Assembly: GCA_003248655.1 (NCBI GenBank) | Contig: QFPM01000001.1 | Coordinates: forward strand, 62,001 to 126,000 | Length of the DNA stretch: 64,000 bases | DNA from: Microbacterium sp. | GTDB lineage: Bacteria; Actinomycetota; Actinomycetes; Actinomycetales; Microbacteriaceae | Direction of reading: 5' to 3' | Shown here: in pieces, positions 14,227 through 21,879 of the stretch | How positions within the stretch are numbered: the first letter of the stretch is position 1 | Layout: every line of letters begins with the position of its first letter | The notes under the pieces: model-generated | Told to the model about the DNA's origin: nothing | The model's database searches: none | What the model saw: the letters and a program-made list of their open reading frames with translations, nothing else | Program-made: the position numbers and the translations under genes

Positions 14227-15060
14227 TCAGGAAGCCTTGCCGGACTTCTTCTTCGCGGGCTCCTTCTCGCGCGCGGCGCGGCTGCGCTCGACGCTCGCCT
14301 TGAGCGCCGCCATGAGGTCGATGACCTCGCCGCCGGCATCCTTCTCGGCCTGCTCGCCGAACGTCTCCGACGTGTCGAGCGCCTCGCCCTTCTCGAGCTT
14401 TGCGTCGATGAGGGTGCGCAGCTCCTGCTGATACTCGTCGACGAACTCGTCGGGATCGAAGTCGCTCGAGAAGCTCTCGACGAGGGATGCCGAGAGTTCG
14501 AGCTCCTTCGCGGAGATCTTCACCGGCTCATCGAGGGCCGCGAACGATGCCGTCCGCACCTCGTCGGCCCACAGGAGCGTCTGCAGCACGAGCACCTCAC
14601 CCCGCACCCGGAGCGCTGCGAGACGCGTCTTCTGCCGCAGCGAGAACCGCACGATCGCCGTGCGGTCGGTCTGCTCGAGCGTCTTGCGCAGCAGCACATA
14701 CGCCTTCGGCGACGACGAATCGGGCTCGAGGTAGTACGGGCGGTCGAGGGTCAGCAGGTCGATCTGATCGCTCGGCACGAACTCGACGACCTCGATCTCC
14801 CGCGAGCGCTCGGCCGGCAGCGAGGCGATGTCCTCTGCCGTCAGCACGACCGTCCGCTCGCCGTCGTCGTAGGCCTTGTCGATCTCGGCGTACGGGACGA
14901 CCTCGCCGTCGAGTTCGCAGATGCGCTGATAGCGGATCCGCCCGCCGTCGGCCGCGTGCACCTGGTGCAGCGGCACGTCGTGATCCTCGATCGCCGAGTA
15001 CACCTTCACCGGCACATTCACCAGCCCGAAGGTCAGCGCACCCTTCCAGATCGCTCTCAT
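14227..15060 (-). CDS. ku: Non-homologous end-joining protein Ku
   Basis: 277 residues. It starts MRAIWKGALTFGLVNVPVKVYSA, the standard beginning of bacterial Ku, and has IRYQRICELDGEVV, RPYYLEPD and KAYVLLRKTLEQT in order. The C-terminal tail is short and lysine-rich (REKEPAKKKSGKAS), as needed for LigD recruitment and DNA threading. Ku forms a ring-shaped homodimer on broken ends. Divergent from ligD. Confidence 0.97.
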   Translation of the reverse strand: MRAIWKGALTFGLVNVPVKVYSAIEDHDVPLHQVHAADGGRIRYQRICELDGEVVPYAEIDKAYDDGERTVVLTAEDIASLPAERSREIEVVEFVPSDQIDLLTLDRPYYLEPDSSSPKAYVLLRKTLEQTDRTAIVRFSLRQKTRLAALRVRGEVLVLQTLLWADEVRTASFAALDEPVKISAKELELSASLVESFSSDFDPDEFVDEYQQELRTLIDAKLEKGEALDTSETFGEQAEKDAGGEVIDLMAALKASVERSRAAREKEPAKKKSGKAS

Positions 15061-15125
15061 CCCCTCAGTGAACACTGTCGGGGCCTGGGCGCGCCAGTGG
15101 GATGCCGGGTGCCAGGGCCGGGCGC

Positions 15126-15131
15126 TAGCCT
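15126..15131 (+). promoter_or_regulatory. -10 element of ligD
   Basis: TAGCCT is 6 nt before ATG 15138, predicting a leaderless transcript. Confidence 0.5.
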
Positions 15132-15137
15132 TTCGCC

Positions 15138-17504
15138 ATGGCATCCGGGGGGCAGATCGTCGACGTCGACGGGCGTCGGCTGCGACTGTCGAACCTCGAC
15201 AAGGTGCTCTACCCCGCGACCGGGACGACCAAGGGCGAGGTGATCGACTACTACTCACGCATCGCGCCCGCGATGCTTCCGCACCTGCGCGGGCGCCCGG
15301 TCACCCGCATCCGCTGGCCGGAGGGCACCGATCACGACGCCTTCTTCGCGAAGGACCTCGAGCGCGGGGCACCCGCATGGCTCGAGCGACGCGCGATCGA
15401 CCACTCCGGCGGCGCGAAGGACTATCCGATCGTCGACGATGTCGCCGGGCTCGTCTACCTCGCGCAGGTTGCGAGCCTCGAACTGCACACTCCGCAGTGG
15501 CGCTTCGACGGCGCGGGCCGCGGGCGACCTGACCGGCTGGTGCTCGACCTCGACCCCGGGCCCGGCGCGGGGCTTGCGGAGTGCGCCGAGGTGGCGCGGC
15601 TCGCGCGCGAGATCCTGCAGGGCGTGGGCATGGACCCCCTCCCCGTGACGAGCGGCTCGAAGGGCATCCACCTCTACGCCTCGCTCGACGGCACCCGCAC
15701 GAGCGAGGAGATCTCAGCCTTCGCGAAGGAGCTCGCACGGGCGCTGGAGGCCGACCACGCGGACCTCGTGGTCAGCGCCATGACGAAGTCGGTGCGCCCC
15801 GGCCGCGTCTTCGTCGACTGGAGCCAGAACAACGGCGCGAAGACGACGATCGCGCCGTACTCGCTGCGCGGGCTCGCCGAGCCGACGGTCGCGGCCCCGC
15901 GCACGTGGGCCGAGCTCGACGATCCAGCGCTCGCGCACCTGCGCTTCGACGAGGTGCTCGATCGCGTCGCCGAGGACGGCGACCTGCTCGCGACGCTCGT
16001 CCCGGATGCCCGGGACGCCCTCGCCGTCTACGTCGCCAAGCGCACGCCGGGTGCGACGCCCGAGCCGTTCCCGGGCGACGCGGGTCCCGGCACTTCGAGT
16101 GCGGGCGCCGCGGGGAGTCGGTTCGTCATCCAGGAGCACCACGCGTCGCGCCTGCACTACGACCTGCGGCTCGAGCGCGACGGCGTGCTCGTGAGCTGGG
16201 CGGTCCCCCGTGGCATCCCGAAGGACGGCGAACGCAACCACCTCGCGGTGATGACCGAGCCGCATCCGCTCGAGTACCTCGATTTCGCGGGGACGATCCC
16301 CGCTGGGCAGTACGGCGCGGGCACGATGACCGTGTGGGACACCGGGGTCTACGACACCGAGAAGTGGCGCGCCGACGAGGTCATCGTGACTCTCGCGGGG
16401 CGAGCGGGCGGGCCGCTCAGCACAGCCCGGCTCGCGCTCATCCGCACGGCGGGCGACGGCGAGAAGTCGCAGTGGCTGCTGCACCGGATGCCGGGCGCCG
16501 CGGCCGGAACGACGCCGACCGCCCGCGCGCCGCGCGCCGCGGCCGCCGGCGCGAGACCCGGCCGCGACGCGCCCATGCTCGCCACGCCGTCGACCCCAGC
16601 GCTCGCCGCCGCCGCTGCCGCGCGCTGGGGCGGCGAACCGTGGGTCGAGTTCAAGTGGGACGGCATCCGCGCAATCGGCACCTGGGACGGCTCCCGCCTG
16701 GCGCTTCGCGCCCGCAGCGGCACCGACATCACGGCCCGGTATCCCGAGCTCACCGCGATCGATGCCGGCCTCGGCGACGTGCCCGCGGTCATCGACGGAG
16801 AGATTGTCGCAATGGATGCCGCGGGCCGCCCGAGCTTCACCCGTCTGCAGGCTCGCATGCATCTGACGAAGCCCCGCGAGATCGAGCGCGAAGCAGGCCG
16901 CACCCCGGTGACCCTGCTGCTGTTCGATGTGCTCCGGGTCGGCGACGACGACGTCGCCTCCAGACCGCTGCGCGAGCGCCGCGAGCTGCTGGACGCGCTC
17001 GGGGCCGCGGCCGCGCCCTCCATCGTGGTCCCGCCGATCACCGACGATGTCGACGCGGCGCTCGCCGCGGCGCGCGAGCTGGCCCTCGAAGGCATCGTCG
17101 TGAAGGACCCCCGCTCGCCCTACCGGCGCGGGGCGCGGTCCGAGCAGTGGCTCAAGGTCAAGCTCAGCAAGACGCAGGATGTCGTCGTCGGCGGCATCCG
17201 TCCGGGCAGAGGCGGCCGGGCCGGGTCGATCGGGTCGCTGCTCCTCGGCATCCCGGATGATGATGGGCTGCGCTACGTCGGACGCGTCGGTTCGGGGTTC
17301 AGCGAGCGCGAGCTCTCACGGCTCGACGCACTGCTCACTCCCCTGCGCATCGACGAGAACCCCTTCATCGGCGTGCCCGCGGCAGATGCCTCGGATGCCC
17401 TGTGGGTGCGCCCCGAGGTCGTCGCGGAGGTCGAGTTCGCCGAGTTCACGCCCGGCGGCACGCTCCGCCACGCGCGATGGCGAGGAGTGCGCGCCGACGT
17501 GTAG
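15138..17504 (+). CDS. ligD: Multifunctional NHEJ DNA ligase LigD
   Basis: 788 residues with domains in the order polymerase, phosphoesterase, ligase, as in mycobacterial LigD. The polymerase/primase domain (about 1-300) contains LVLDLDPGPG, with the metal-binding D-x-D, and SGSKGIHLYASL. The 3'-phosphoesterase domain (about 325-450) contains FVIQEHHASRLHYDLRLERDG and SWAVPRGIP. The ligase domain (about 478-788) has the adenylated Lys506 in EFKWDGIRAI, plus DGEIVAMD and EGIVVKDP. With Ku it trims, fills and seals double-strand breaks. Confidence 0.97.
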   Translation: MASGGQIVDVDGRRLRLSNLDKVLYPATGTTKGEVIDYYSRIAPAMLPHLRGRPVTRIRWPEGTDHDAFFAKDLERGAPAWLERRAIDHSGGAKDYPIVDDVAGLVYLAQVASLELHTPQWRFDGAGRGRPDRLVLDLDPGPGAGLAECAEVARLAREILQGVGMDPLPVTSGSKGIHLYASLDGTRTSEEISAFAKELARALEADHADLVVSAMTKSVRPGRVFVDWSQNNGAKTTIAPYSLRGLAEPTVAAPRTWAELDDPALAHLRFDEVLDRVAEDGDLLATLVPDARDALAVYVAKRTPGATPEPFPGDAGPGTSSAGAAGSRFVIQEHHASRLHYDLRLERDGVLVSWAVPRGIPKDGERNHLAVMTEPHPLEYLDFAGTIPAGQYGAGTMTVWDTGVYDTEKWRADEVIVTLAGRAGGPLSTARLALIRTAGDGEKSQWLLHRMPGAAAGTTPTARAPRAAAAGARPGRDAPMLATPSTPALAAAAAARWGGEPWVEFKWDGIRAIGTWDGSRLALRARSGTDITARYPELTAIDAGLGDVPAVIDGEIVAMDAAGRPSFTRLQARMHLTKPREIEREAGRTPVTLLLFDVLRVGDDDVASRPLRERRELLDALGAAAAPSIVVPPITDDVDAALAAARELALEGIVVKDPRSPYRRGARSEQWLKVKLSKTQDVVVGGIRPGRGGRAGSIGSLLLGIPDDDGLRYVGRVGSGFSERELSRLDALLTPLRIDENPFIGVPAADASDALWVRPEVVAEVEFAEFTPGGTLRHARWRGVRADV

Positions 17505-17534
17505 CCGAGCGACGTGCGCCGCTGAGTCTGATCG

Positions 17535-18362
17535 TCATGGTTGCGGGGACTTCGGGACCCCGCTGTCGTCGCGGAACACCCCCACGGCCTTACCGTCGCT
17601 GACGAACTGGAGCGCCGTGCCGAGCGGGAACTCGGCGCGCAGCTCCTCGCCGGACCCCGCATCGACGACGAGAGAGACCGTCGCGGGGAAGGGACCCGCG
17701 CCACACGCGCTGAAGATGTCGCCATCGAACGAGTTCGAGTTGGGAGCGAAATCGTCTGCTTCGGTGACGAGAAGACAGTCCGTTCCTGCCGAGAAAATGC
17801 CGTGCTCTGACGAGACGACGACGAGCCCGTGGAACAGGTAGGCATCCTCGAACGCCACCCCGGTGAAGGATCGGAAGCCGTCGAGCCGGTCGCCTTCGTA
17901 GGGTTCGTCGAGCGTCGCGATCTGCACCGCGCCGGTCGCGGGGTTCACGGGGCGAATCGACGCCAACGAGAAGACGAGCGCCCCGACACCCACCGCCACG
18001 ACGAGGATCGACGCGGCCCAGGCGGCGAGCCACCCCCACGCGATCGGGCGCGGCCCGGGGCTGCGCGGGGACTCGATGTCGGCGGCGGCGGCGGCCGCGG
18101 GTTCGGCGTCGGCGCTTGCTGCCGGCGCCTGGCGGTCGGCCTCGACCGCCACCGGCTCGGGACGAGCGGGCCGCGAAGCCTGGGCCTCGACGGGCTCGGC
18201 GCCGGGAGCCTCCTCGGCCGCCGCGGCGGCGCGAAGCGCATCCTCGAGTTGTCGCAATCGCGCCCTCGCGACCGGATCCGCGTCGATGTCGGCATGCGGA
18301 CCGTACGCCCGGGCGCGCAGGGCGGCGAGCTCGTCCGTGCGGGTCTCGTTCATCGCGTCCAT
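17535..18362 (-). CDS. Uncharacterised single-pass membrane protein
   Basis: 275 residues. An N-terminal cytoplasmic region (residues 1-105) begins with a helical segment (ELAALRARAYG and VARARLRQLEDAL) and runs into an Ala/Pro/Glu-rich stretch. One membrane helix follows (WLAAWAASILVVAVGVGALVFSL), then an external domain of about 150 residues with Cys at TDCLLV and SACGAG. I do not recognise the domain. It starts 12 nt after the cation-efflux gene stop and is probably co-transcribed with it. Confidence 0.7.
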   Translation of the reverse strand: MDAMNETRTDELAALRARAYGPHADIDADPVARARLRQLEDALRAAAAAEEAPGAEPVEAQASRPARPEPVAVEADRQAPAASADAEPAAAAAADIESPRSPGPRPIAWGWLAAWAASILVVAVGVGALVFSLASIRPVNPATGAVQIATLDEPYEGDRLDGFRSFTGVAFEDAYLFHGLVVVSSEHGIFSAGTDCLLVTEADDFAPNSNSFDGDIFSACGAGPFPATVSLVVDAGSGEELRAEFPLGTALQFVSDGKAVGVFRDDSGVPKSPQP

Positions 18363-18374
18363 CGTCGCACGCGC

Positions 18375-19289
18375 TCAGTGCGCGTCGTGCTCGCGGTGCC
18401 CGGCCGGCTCGAACTGGAACGTCGAGTGCTCGACGTCGAAGTGCTCCGCGAGGCACGTCTGAAGCTTCGCGAGCAGGGCGCCCGAGCGCCCTTCCGTCAG
18501 CACCTCGGGTTCGACGACGACGTGCGCCGTGAACACCGGCATCCCTCGGGTGAGCTGCCACACGTGCACGTCGTGGACATCCGCGACGCCCTCGGCGCTC
18601 AGGAGGTGCTCGCGGATCAGGCCGACATCGGTGCCCTCGGGCACGCGTTCGGCAAGGACGGCGTAGACCTCGCGCAGGAGCGCCACCGCGCGCGGCACGA
18701 TCATGACGGCGATGACGAGGGATGCCAGGGCATCCGCCGGCATCCATCCGGTGAGGGTGATCACGATCGCCGCGACGATCACGACACCCGATCCGATGAG
18801 GTCACCGAGGACTTCGAGGTAGGCGCCGCGAACGTTGATGGAGGTCCGCTGCGCGGCCGACAACAGCCACATCGAGATGGCGTTGGCGATGAGTCCGACG
18901 ACCGCGACGACGATCATGAGGCCGCCCGCAACCTCAACACCGCTCGGATGTAGCAGGCGTTGCACGGCTTCAACCGCGATCCAGACGCACAGCGCGATCA
19001 GCAGGACGGCGTTGATGAGCGCGCCGAACACCTCGGCGCGCTGGTATCCGTACGTGTTGCGCTCGTTCGCCGGACGCGCCCCGACGAGGCTCGCGATCAG
19101 CGCGATCACGAGGGCCGACGTGTCGGCGAACATGTGCGCGGCGTCGGCGAGGAGAGCGAGCGATCCCGTGAGGACAGCGCCCACGATCTGCACGACCATC
19201 ACGACCGCCGTCAGCGACAGCGAGATCGCGAGCAGGCGGTGATTCGCCTGCCCCCGGAGCCCCGAAGCTCCGTGCGGGTGATCGTGCAT
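18375..19289 (-). CDS. Cation diffusion facilitator (zinc-type) exporter
   Basis: 304 residues. A His-containing N-terminus (HDHPHG) leads into six membrane helices. Helix 2 has LALLADAAHMFADTSALVIAL with the HxxxD metal site (AHMFAD), and helix 5 has ADALASLVIAVMI with the second site; a C-terminal cytoplasmic ferredoxin-like domain contains VHDVHVWQLTRGMP, the usual CDF dimer domain. It exports Zn(II), Cd(II) or Co(II) in exchange for protons. Start ATG 19289 is supported by TAGCCT 6 nt upstream. Confidence 0.9.
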   Translation of the reverse strand: MHDHPHGASGLRGQANHRLLAISLSLTAVVMVVQIVGAVLTGSLALLADAAHMFADTSALVIALIASLVGARPANERNTYGYQRAEVFGALINAVLLIALCVWIAVEAVQRLLHPSGVEVAGGLMIVVAVVGLIANAISMWLLSAAQRTSINVRGAYLEVLGDLIGSGVVIVAAIVITLTGWMPADALASLVIAVMIVPRAVALLREVYAVLAERVPEGTDVGLIREHLLSAEGVADVHDVHVWQLTRGMPVFTAHVVVEPEVLTEGRSGALLAKLQTCLAEHFDVEHSTFQFEPAGHREHDAH

Positions 19290-19295
19290 GTCTCG

Positions 19296-19301
19296 AGGCT
19301 A
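19296..19301 (-). promoter_or_regulatory. -10 element of the cation-efflux gene
   Basis: TAGCCT on the minus strand, 6 nt before ATG 19289: leaderless pattern. Confidence 0.5.
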
Positions 19302-19342
19302 TGCCCGCCGGTCGGCGCGCGAGCGCAAGCGGGTGCAGTCGG

Positions 19343-19360
19343 GAATGAGTGTGATTCTCA
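19343..19360. promoter_or_regulatory. Candidate metal-regulator operator upstream of cation efflux gene
   Basis: On the minus strand, TGAGAATCACACTCATTC is an AT-richer island in GC-rich sequence with partial dyad symmetry (TGAG...CTCA; GAAT...ATTC). It lies upstream of the expected -35, so an activator site is conceivable. It loosely resembles Fur/Zur-type boxes. Confidence 0.3.
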
Positions 19361-19397
19361 GTCGCCGACGCGGGTGCGGAGCCATTCCACGCCCTCG

Positions 19398-19428
19398 CGC
19401 CGTGCGACCGGGGTTCGGTCGCACGGCG
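19398..19428. terminator. Perfect 12-bp hairpin downstream of rdgB
   Basis: CGCCGTGCGACC (19398-19409), a 7-nt loop, and GGTCGCACGGCG (19417-19428) form an uninterrupted 12-bp GC-rich stem. It could terminate the murI-rph-rdgB transcript or insulate the efflux gene; no U tract. Confidence 0.55.
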
Positions 19429-19592
19429 AACCGCCGCGCAGATGCCACAGGCGCCGCCATAGTTGTCACCAGCCCCACGGTCCATGCAACTGGCACCGGA
19501 AGCCCGCGCCCGCGCCCACAACTGCATGGGGCGGGACAGCAGCGCGTGCCGTATCGGGTGTGGCAGATCGTGTGCCGCGCCGGCGCGACGAT

Positions 19593-19682
19593 CAGGGCAG
19601 GTGCCCGCGGCGGTCAGGGCAGGTGCCCGCGGCGGTCACGGCAGGGTGCCCGCGGCGGTCACGGCAGGGTGCCCGCGGCGGT
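19593..19682. repeat. Four tandem 22-23-bp repeats at the rdgB 3' end
   Basis: Units 19593-19614, 19615-19636, 19637-19659 and 19660-19682 share the core GTGCCCGCGGCGGTCA. Two are 22 bp and two are 23 bp, one G apart. The array abuts the rdgB stop codon (19682-19684), and in the rdgB direction every junction repeats a TGA. Confidence 0.9.
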
Positions 19683-20281
19683 CAGAGGCCGCGCAGGAGC
19701 GGCGCGAGGGCGACGAAAGCCCGCGCCCGGTGCGAGACCGCGTTCTTCTCGGCCGCGCTGAACTCGCCCGCGGTGCGCTCGGCGCCGCCGGTCTGGCCGT
19801 CGGGAATGAAGACCGGGTCGTAGCCGAAGCCGCCCTCCCCGGACCGGGCCGTCGCGAGGCGCCCCGGCCAGATCCCTTCGACGACGTGCTCGGCGCCGCC
19901 GGGGATGACGAGGGCGATGACCGAGGTGAAGTGCGCGCTCCGGTGCGGGTCGGCGACGTCGGAGAGCTGATCGAGCAACAGGTCGACGTTGGCGACGGCA
20001 TCCTTCCGGTGACCGGCCCAGTAGGCCGAGAAGACGCCGGGCGCTCCCCCGAGCACATCGACGCAGATGCCCGAGTCGTCGGCGAGGGCGGGCAGGCCCG
20101 TGTGCACGGCCGCCGTGCGGGCCTTGATGAGCGCGTTCTGCGCGAAGGTCACGCCGTCTTCGACCGGCTCGGGCCCCTCGTATCCGACCACCTCGAGCTC
20201 AGGACGCACCGCGGCGACGATCGCGGCGAACTCCTCGACCTTGTGCGGGTTGTGCGTCGCGAGGACGACCTTTTCCGGCAC
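19682..20281 (-). CDS. rdgB: Non-canonical purine NTP pyrophosphatase (RdgB/HAM1)
   Basis: 199 residues. The N-terminal LATHNPHKVEEF, the central ALADDSGICVDVLGGAPGVFSAYWAG and GEGGFGYDPVFIPDG, and the final SHRARAF are all standard for the family. It hydrolyses dITP, XTP and ITP to monophosphates, keeping damaged purines out of DNA. GTG start 2 nt after the rph stop; co-transcribed with murI and rph, a common actinobacterial order. The stop codon is the edge of a tandem repeat. Confidence 0.95.
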   Translation of the reverse strand: MPEKVVLATHNPHKVEEFAAIVAAVRPELEVVGYEGPEPVEDGVTFAQNALIKARTAAVHTGLPALADDSGICVDVLGGAPGVFSAYWAGHRKDAVANVDLLLDQLSDVADPHRSAHFTSVIALVIPGGAEHVVEGIWPGRLATARSGEGGFGYDPVFIPDGQTGGAERTAGEFSAAEKNAVSHRARAFVALAPLLRGL

Positions 20282-20283
20282 GA

Positions 20284-21018
20284 TCAGCCCAGCAGCGCCG
20301 CGGCCTGTGCGTCTCGCAGGCGCGCGCATCCGTCGACGCCGAGCTCGAGCAACGCGTCGAGCTCGCGCTTGTCGAACGGCGCGCCCTCGGCTGTGCCCTG
20401 CACCTCGACGAAGAGGCCACGGCCGGTGACGACGACGTTCATGTCGGTCTCGGCACGGACATCCTCGACGTAGGCGAGGTCGAGCATCGGCTCTCCGTCG
20501 ATGATCCCTACCGAGACGGCGGCGACCGAGTCGATCAGCACCTTCGCGCCTGCCTTGACGAGACCCTTCGCACGGCCCCATTCGATCGCGTCGGCGAGGG
20601 CGACATACGCGCCCGTGATCGCCGCCGTGCGGGTACCGCCGTCGGCCTGGAGCACGTCACAGTCGATCACGATGGTGTTCTCGCCGAGCGCCTTCGTGTC
20701 GACGACGGCGCGCAGGGCGCGGCCGATGAGGCGCGAGATCTCGTGCGTGCGACCGCCGATCTTGCCCTTGACCGACTCGCGGTCGTTGCGGGAGTTCGTC
20801 GCGCGGGGCAGCATCGCGTACTCGGCGGTGACCCAGCCCTTGCCCTTGCCGGTGAGCCAGCGCGGCACGCCACCCGTGAAGGATGCCGTGCAGAGCACCT
20901 TCGTGCCGCCGAACGAGATCAGCGCCGACCCTTCGGCGTGCGCGCTCCAGCCGCGCTCGATCGTGACGGGGCGAAGCTCGTCGACGGTGCGGCCGTCGGC
21001 GCGTTTGGTGGTGCTCAT
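20284..21018 (-). CDS. rph: Ribonuclease PH
   Basis: 244 residues, the usual length. Recognised by RADGRTVDELRPVTIERG at the start, GWVTAEYAMLPRATNSRNDRE, GRTHEISRLIGRALR and DCDVLQADGGTRTAAITGA, the phosphorolytic RNase core. It trims tRNA 3' ends with phosphate. The reading frame stays open far upstream on this strand, but the conserved N-terminus fixes ATG 21018, which overlaps the murI stop (ATGA). Confidence 0.96.
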   Translation of the reverse strand: MSTTKRADGRTVDELRPVTIERGWSAHAEGSALISFGGTKVLCTASFTGGVPRWLTGKGKGWVTAEYAMLPRATNSRNDRESVKGKIGGRTHEISRLIGRALRAVVDTKALGENTIVIDCDVLQADGGTRTAAITGAYVALADAIEWGRAKGLVKAGAKVLIDSVAAVSVGIIDGEPMLDLAYVEDVRAETDMNVVVTGRGLFVEVQGTAEGAPFDKRELDALLELGVDGCARLRDAQAAALLG

Positions 21019-21842
21019 GGGGTTCCCTTCGGGAGGTCGATCGCGCCGGTGTGCACGAGGCGCACGGCCGAGACGCCGCGGCCGATCAGCCGGTCGGCGA
21101 GGTGGAGGAAGTCGTCGGCCGAGTCGCCGGTCGCTTCGTACACGTGGGAGGCGACGGCATCCGCGCCGGCGAGAAGGTCGCGCGAGACGAGCTGACGGTA
21201 GACGTCCTTCGCCGTCTCGGTGTCGCTCGAGACGAGCGAGACGCCCTCGCCCATGACGTAGCTGATCGCCCCCTCGAGGAACGGATAGTGCGTGCAGCCG
21301 AGGACGAGCGTGTCGACGCCCGCGTGGCGCAGCGGCGCGAGGTACTCCTCGGCAACGGCCAGCACGTCGGACGATCCGGTGATGCCCGCCTCGACGAACT
21401 CGACGAACCGGGGGCACGCCTGCGCGAACACCGTCAGGTTCTCGTTGACGCCGAGCATGTCCTGATAGACGCCCGAGCCGATGGTCCCGGTCGTGCCGAT
21501 GACGCCGATGCGCCCGTTGCGCGTCGTCGAGATCGCGGTGCGGACCGCGGGACCGATGACCTCGACGACGGGCACGTCGTAGCGCTCGCGCGCGTCGCGG
21601 AGCATGGCGGCGGATGCCGTGTTGCAGGCGATCACGAGCATCTTGACGCCCTGATCGACCAGCGTGTCGAGCACCTCGAGGCTGTACCTGCGGACGTCCG
21701 CGATCGGCTTCGGCCCGTAGGGCGAATGCGCCGTGTCGCCGATGTACAGGGTCGATTCGCGCGGCAGCAGCTGCGAGATCGCGCGGGCGACGGTGAGTCC
21801 GCCGACCCCGGAGTCGAAGATCCCGATCGGCGCGTCGTCCAC
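21015..21842 (-). CDS. murI: Glutamate racemase
   Basis: 275 residues. The DSGVGGLTV motif, the first catalytic Cys in ACNTASAAML and the second in GCTHYPFL identify the racemase that makes D-glutamate for peptidoglycan. GTG 21842 is chosen because TAGGCT (-10) lies 8 nt upstream and the DSGVGG motif then falls at the usual place; a start at 21881 would overlap the divergent pncB start. Confidence 0.95.
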   Translation of the reverse strand: MDDAPIGIFDSGVGGLTVARAISQLLPRESTLYIGDTAHSPYGPKPIADVRRYSLEVLDTLVDQGVKMLVIACNTASAAMLRDARERYDVPVVEVIGPAVRTAISTTRNGRIGVIGTTGTIGSGVYQDMLGVNENLTVFAQACPRFVEFVEAGITGSSDVLAVAEEYLAPLRHAGVDTLVLGCTHYPFLEGAISYVMGEGVSLVSSDTETAKDVYRQLVSRDLLAGADAVASHVYEATGDSADDFLHLADRLIGRGVSAVRLVHTGAIDLPKGTP

Positions 21843-21850
21843 GATCCCCC

Positions 21851-21873
21851 AGCCTACCCGCCGTGGGTAGAGT
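21851..21873. promoter_or_regulatory. Overlapping divergent promoters of murI and pncB
   Basis: The minus-strand -10 TAGGCT (21851-21856) and the plus-strand -10 TAGAGT (21868-21873) are back to back and enclosed in a palindrome, CTACCC-GCCGT-GGGTAG. TAGAGT is 6 nt before ATG 21880 (leaderless). Polymerases on the two promoters should exclude each other. Confidence 0.55.
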
Positions 21874-21879
21874 GACGGC

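Larger units (their letters stand above)
19290..19681. other. Gene-free region with hairpins and repeats
   Basis: 392 bp between the cation-efflux gene start and the rdgB stop. No convincing gene: open frames are arginine-rich, lack start signals and match no family I know. Nearest the efflux gene are its promoter (19296-19301) and a candidate operator (19343-19360). Then come a perfect 12-bp hairpin (19398-19428), a second imperfect palindrome (19482-19492 with 19519-19529), and a four-unit tandem repeat (19593-19682). Confidence 0.7.

Noticed and set aside
19593..19682. CRISPR-like array
   Set aside because: Repeats are directly adjacent with no spacers and only four units; no cas genes nearby.
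19288..19761. An open frame over the repeat region upstream of the efflux gene
   Set aside because: Arg-rich, runs through the tandem repeats and antisense into rdgB, no start signal, no motif.
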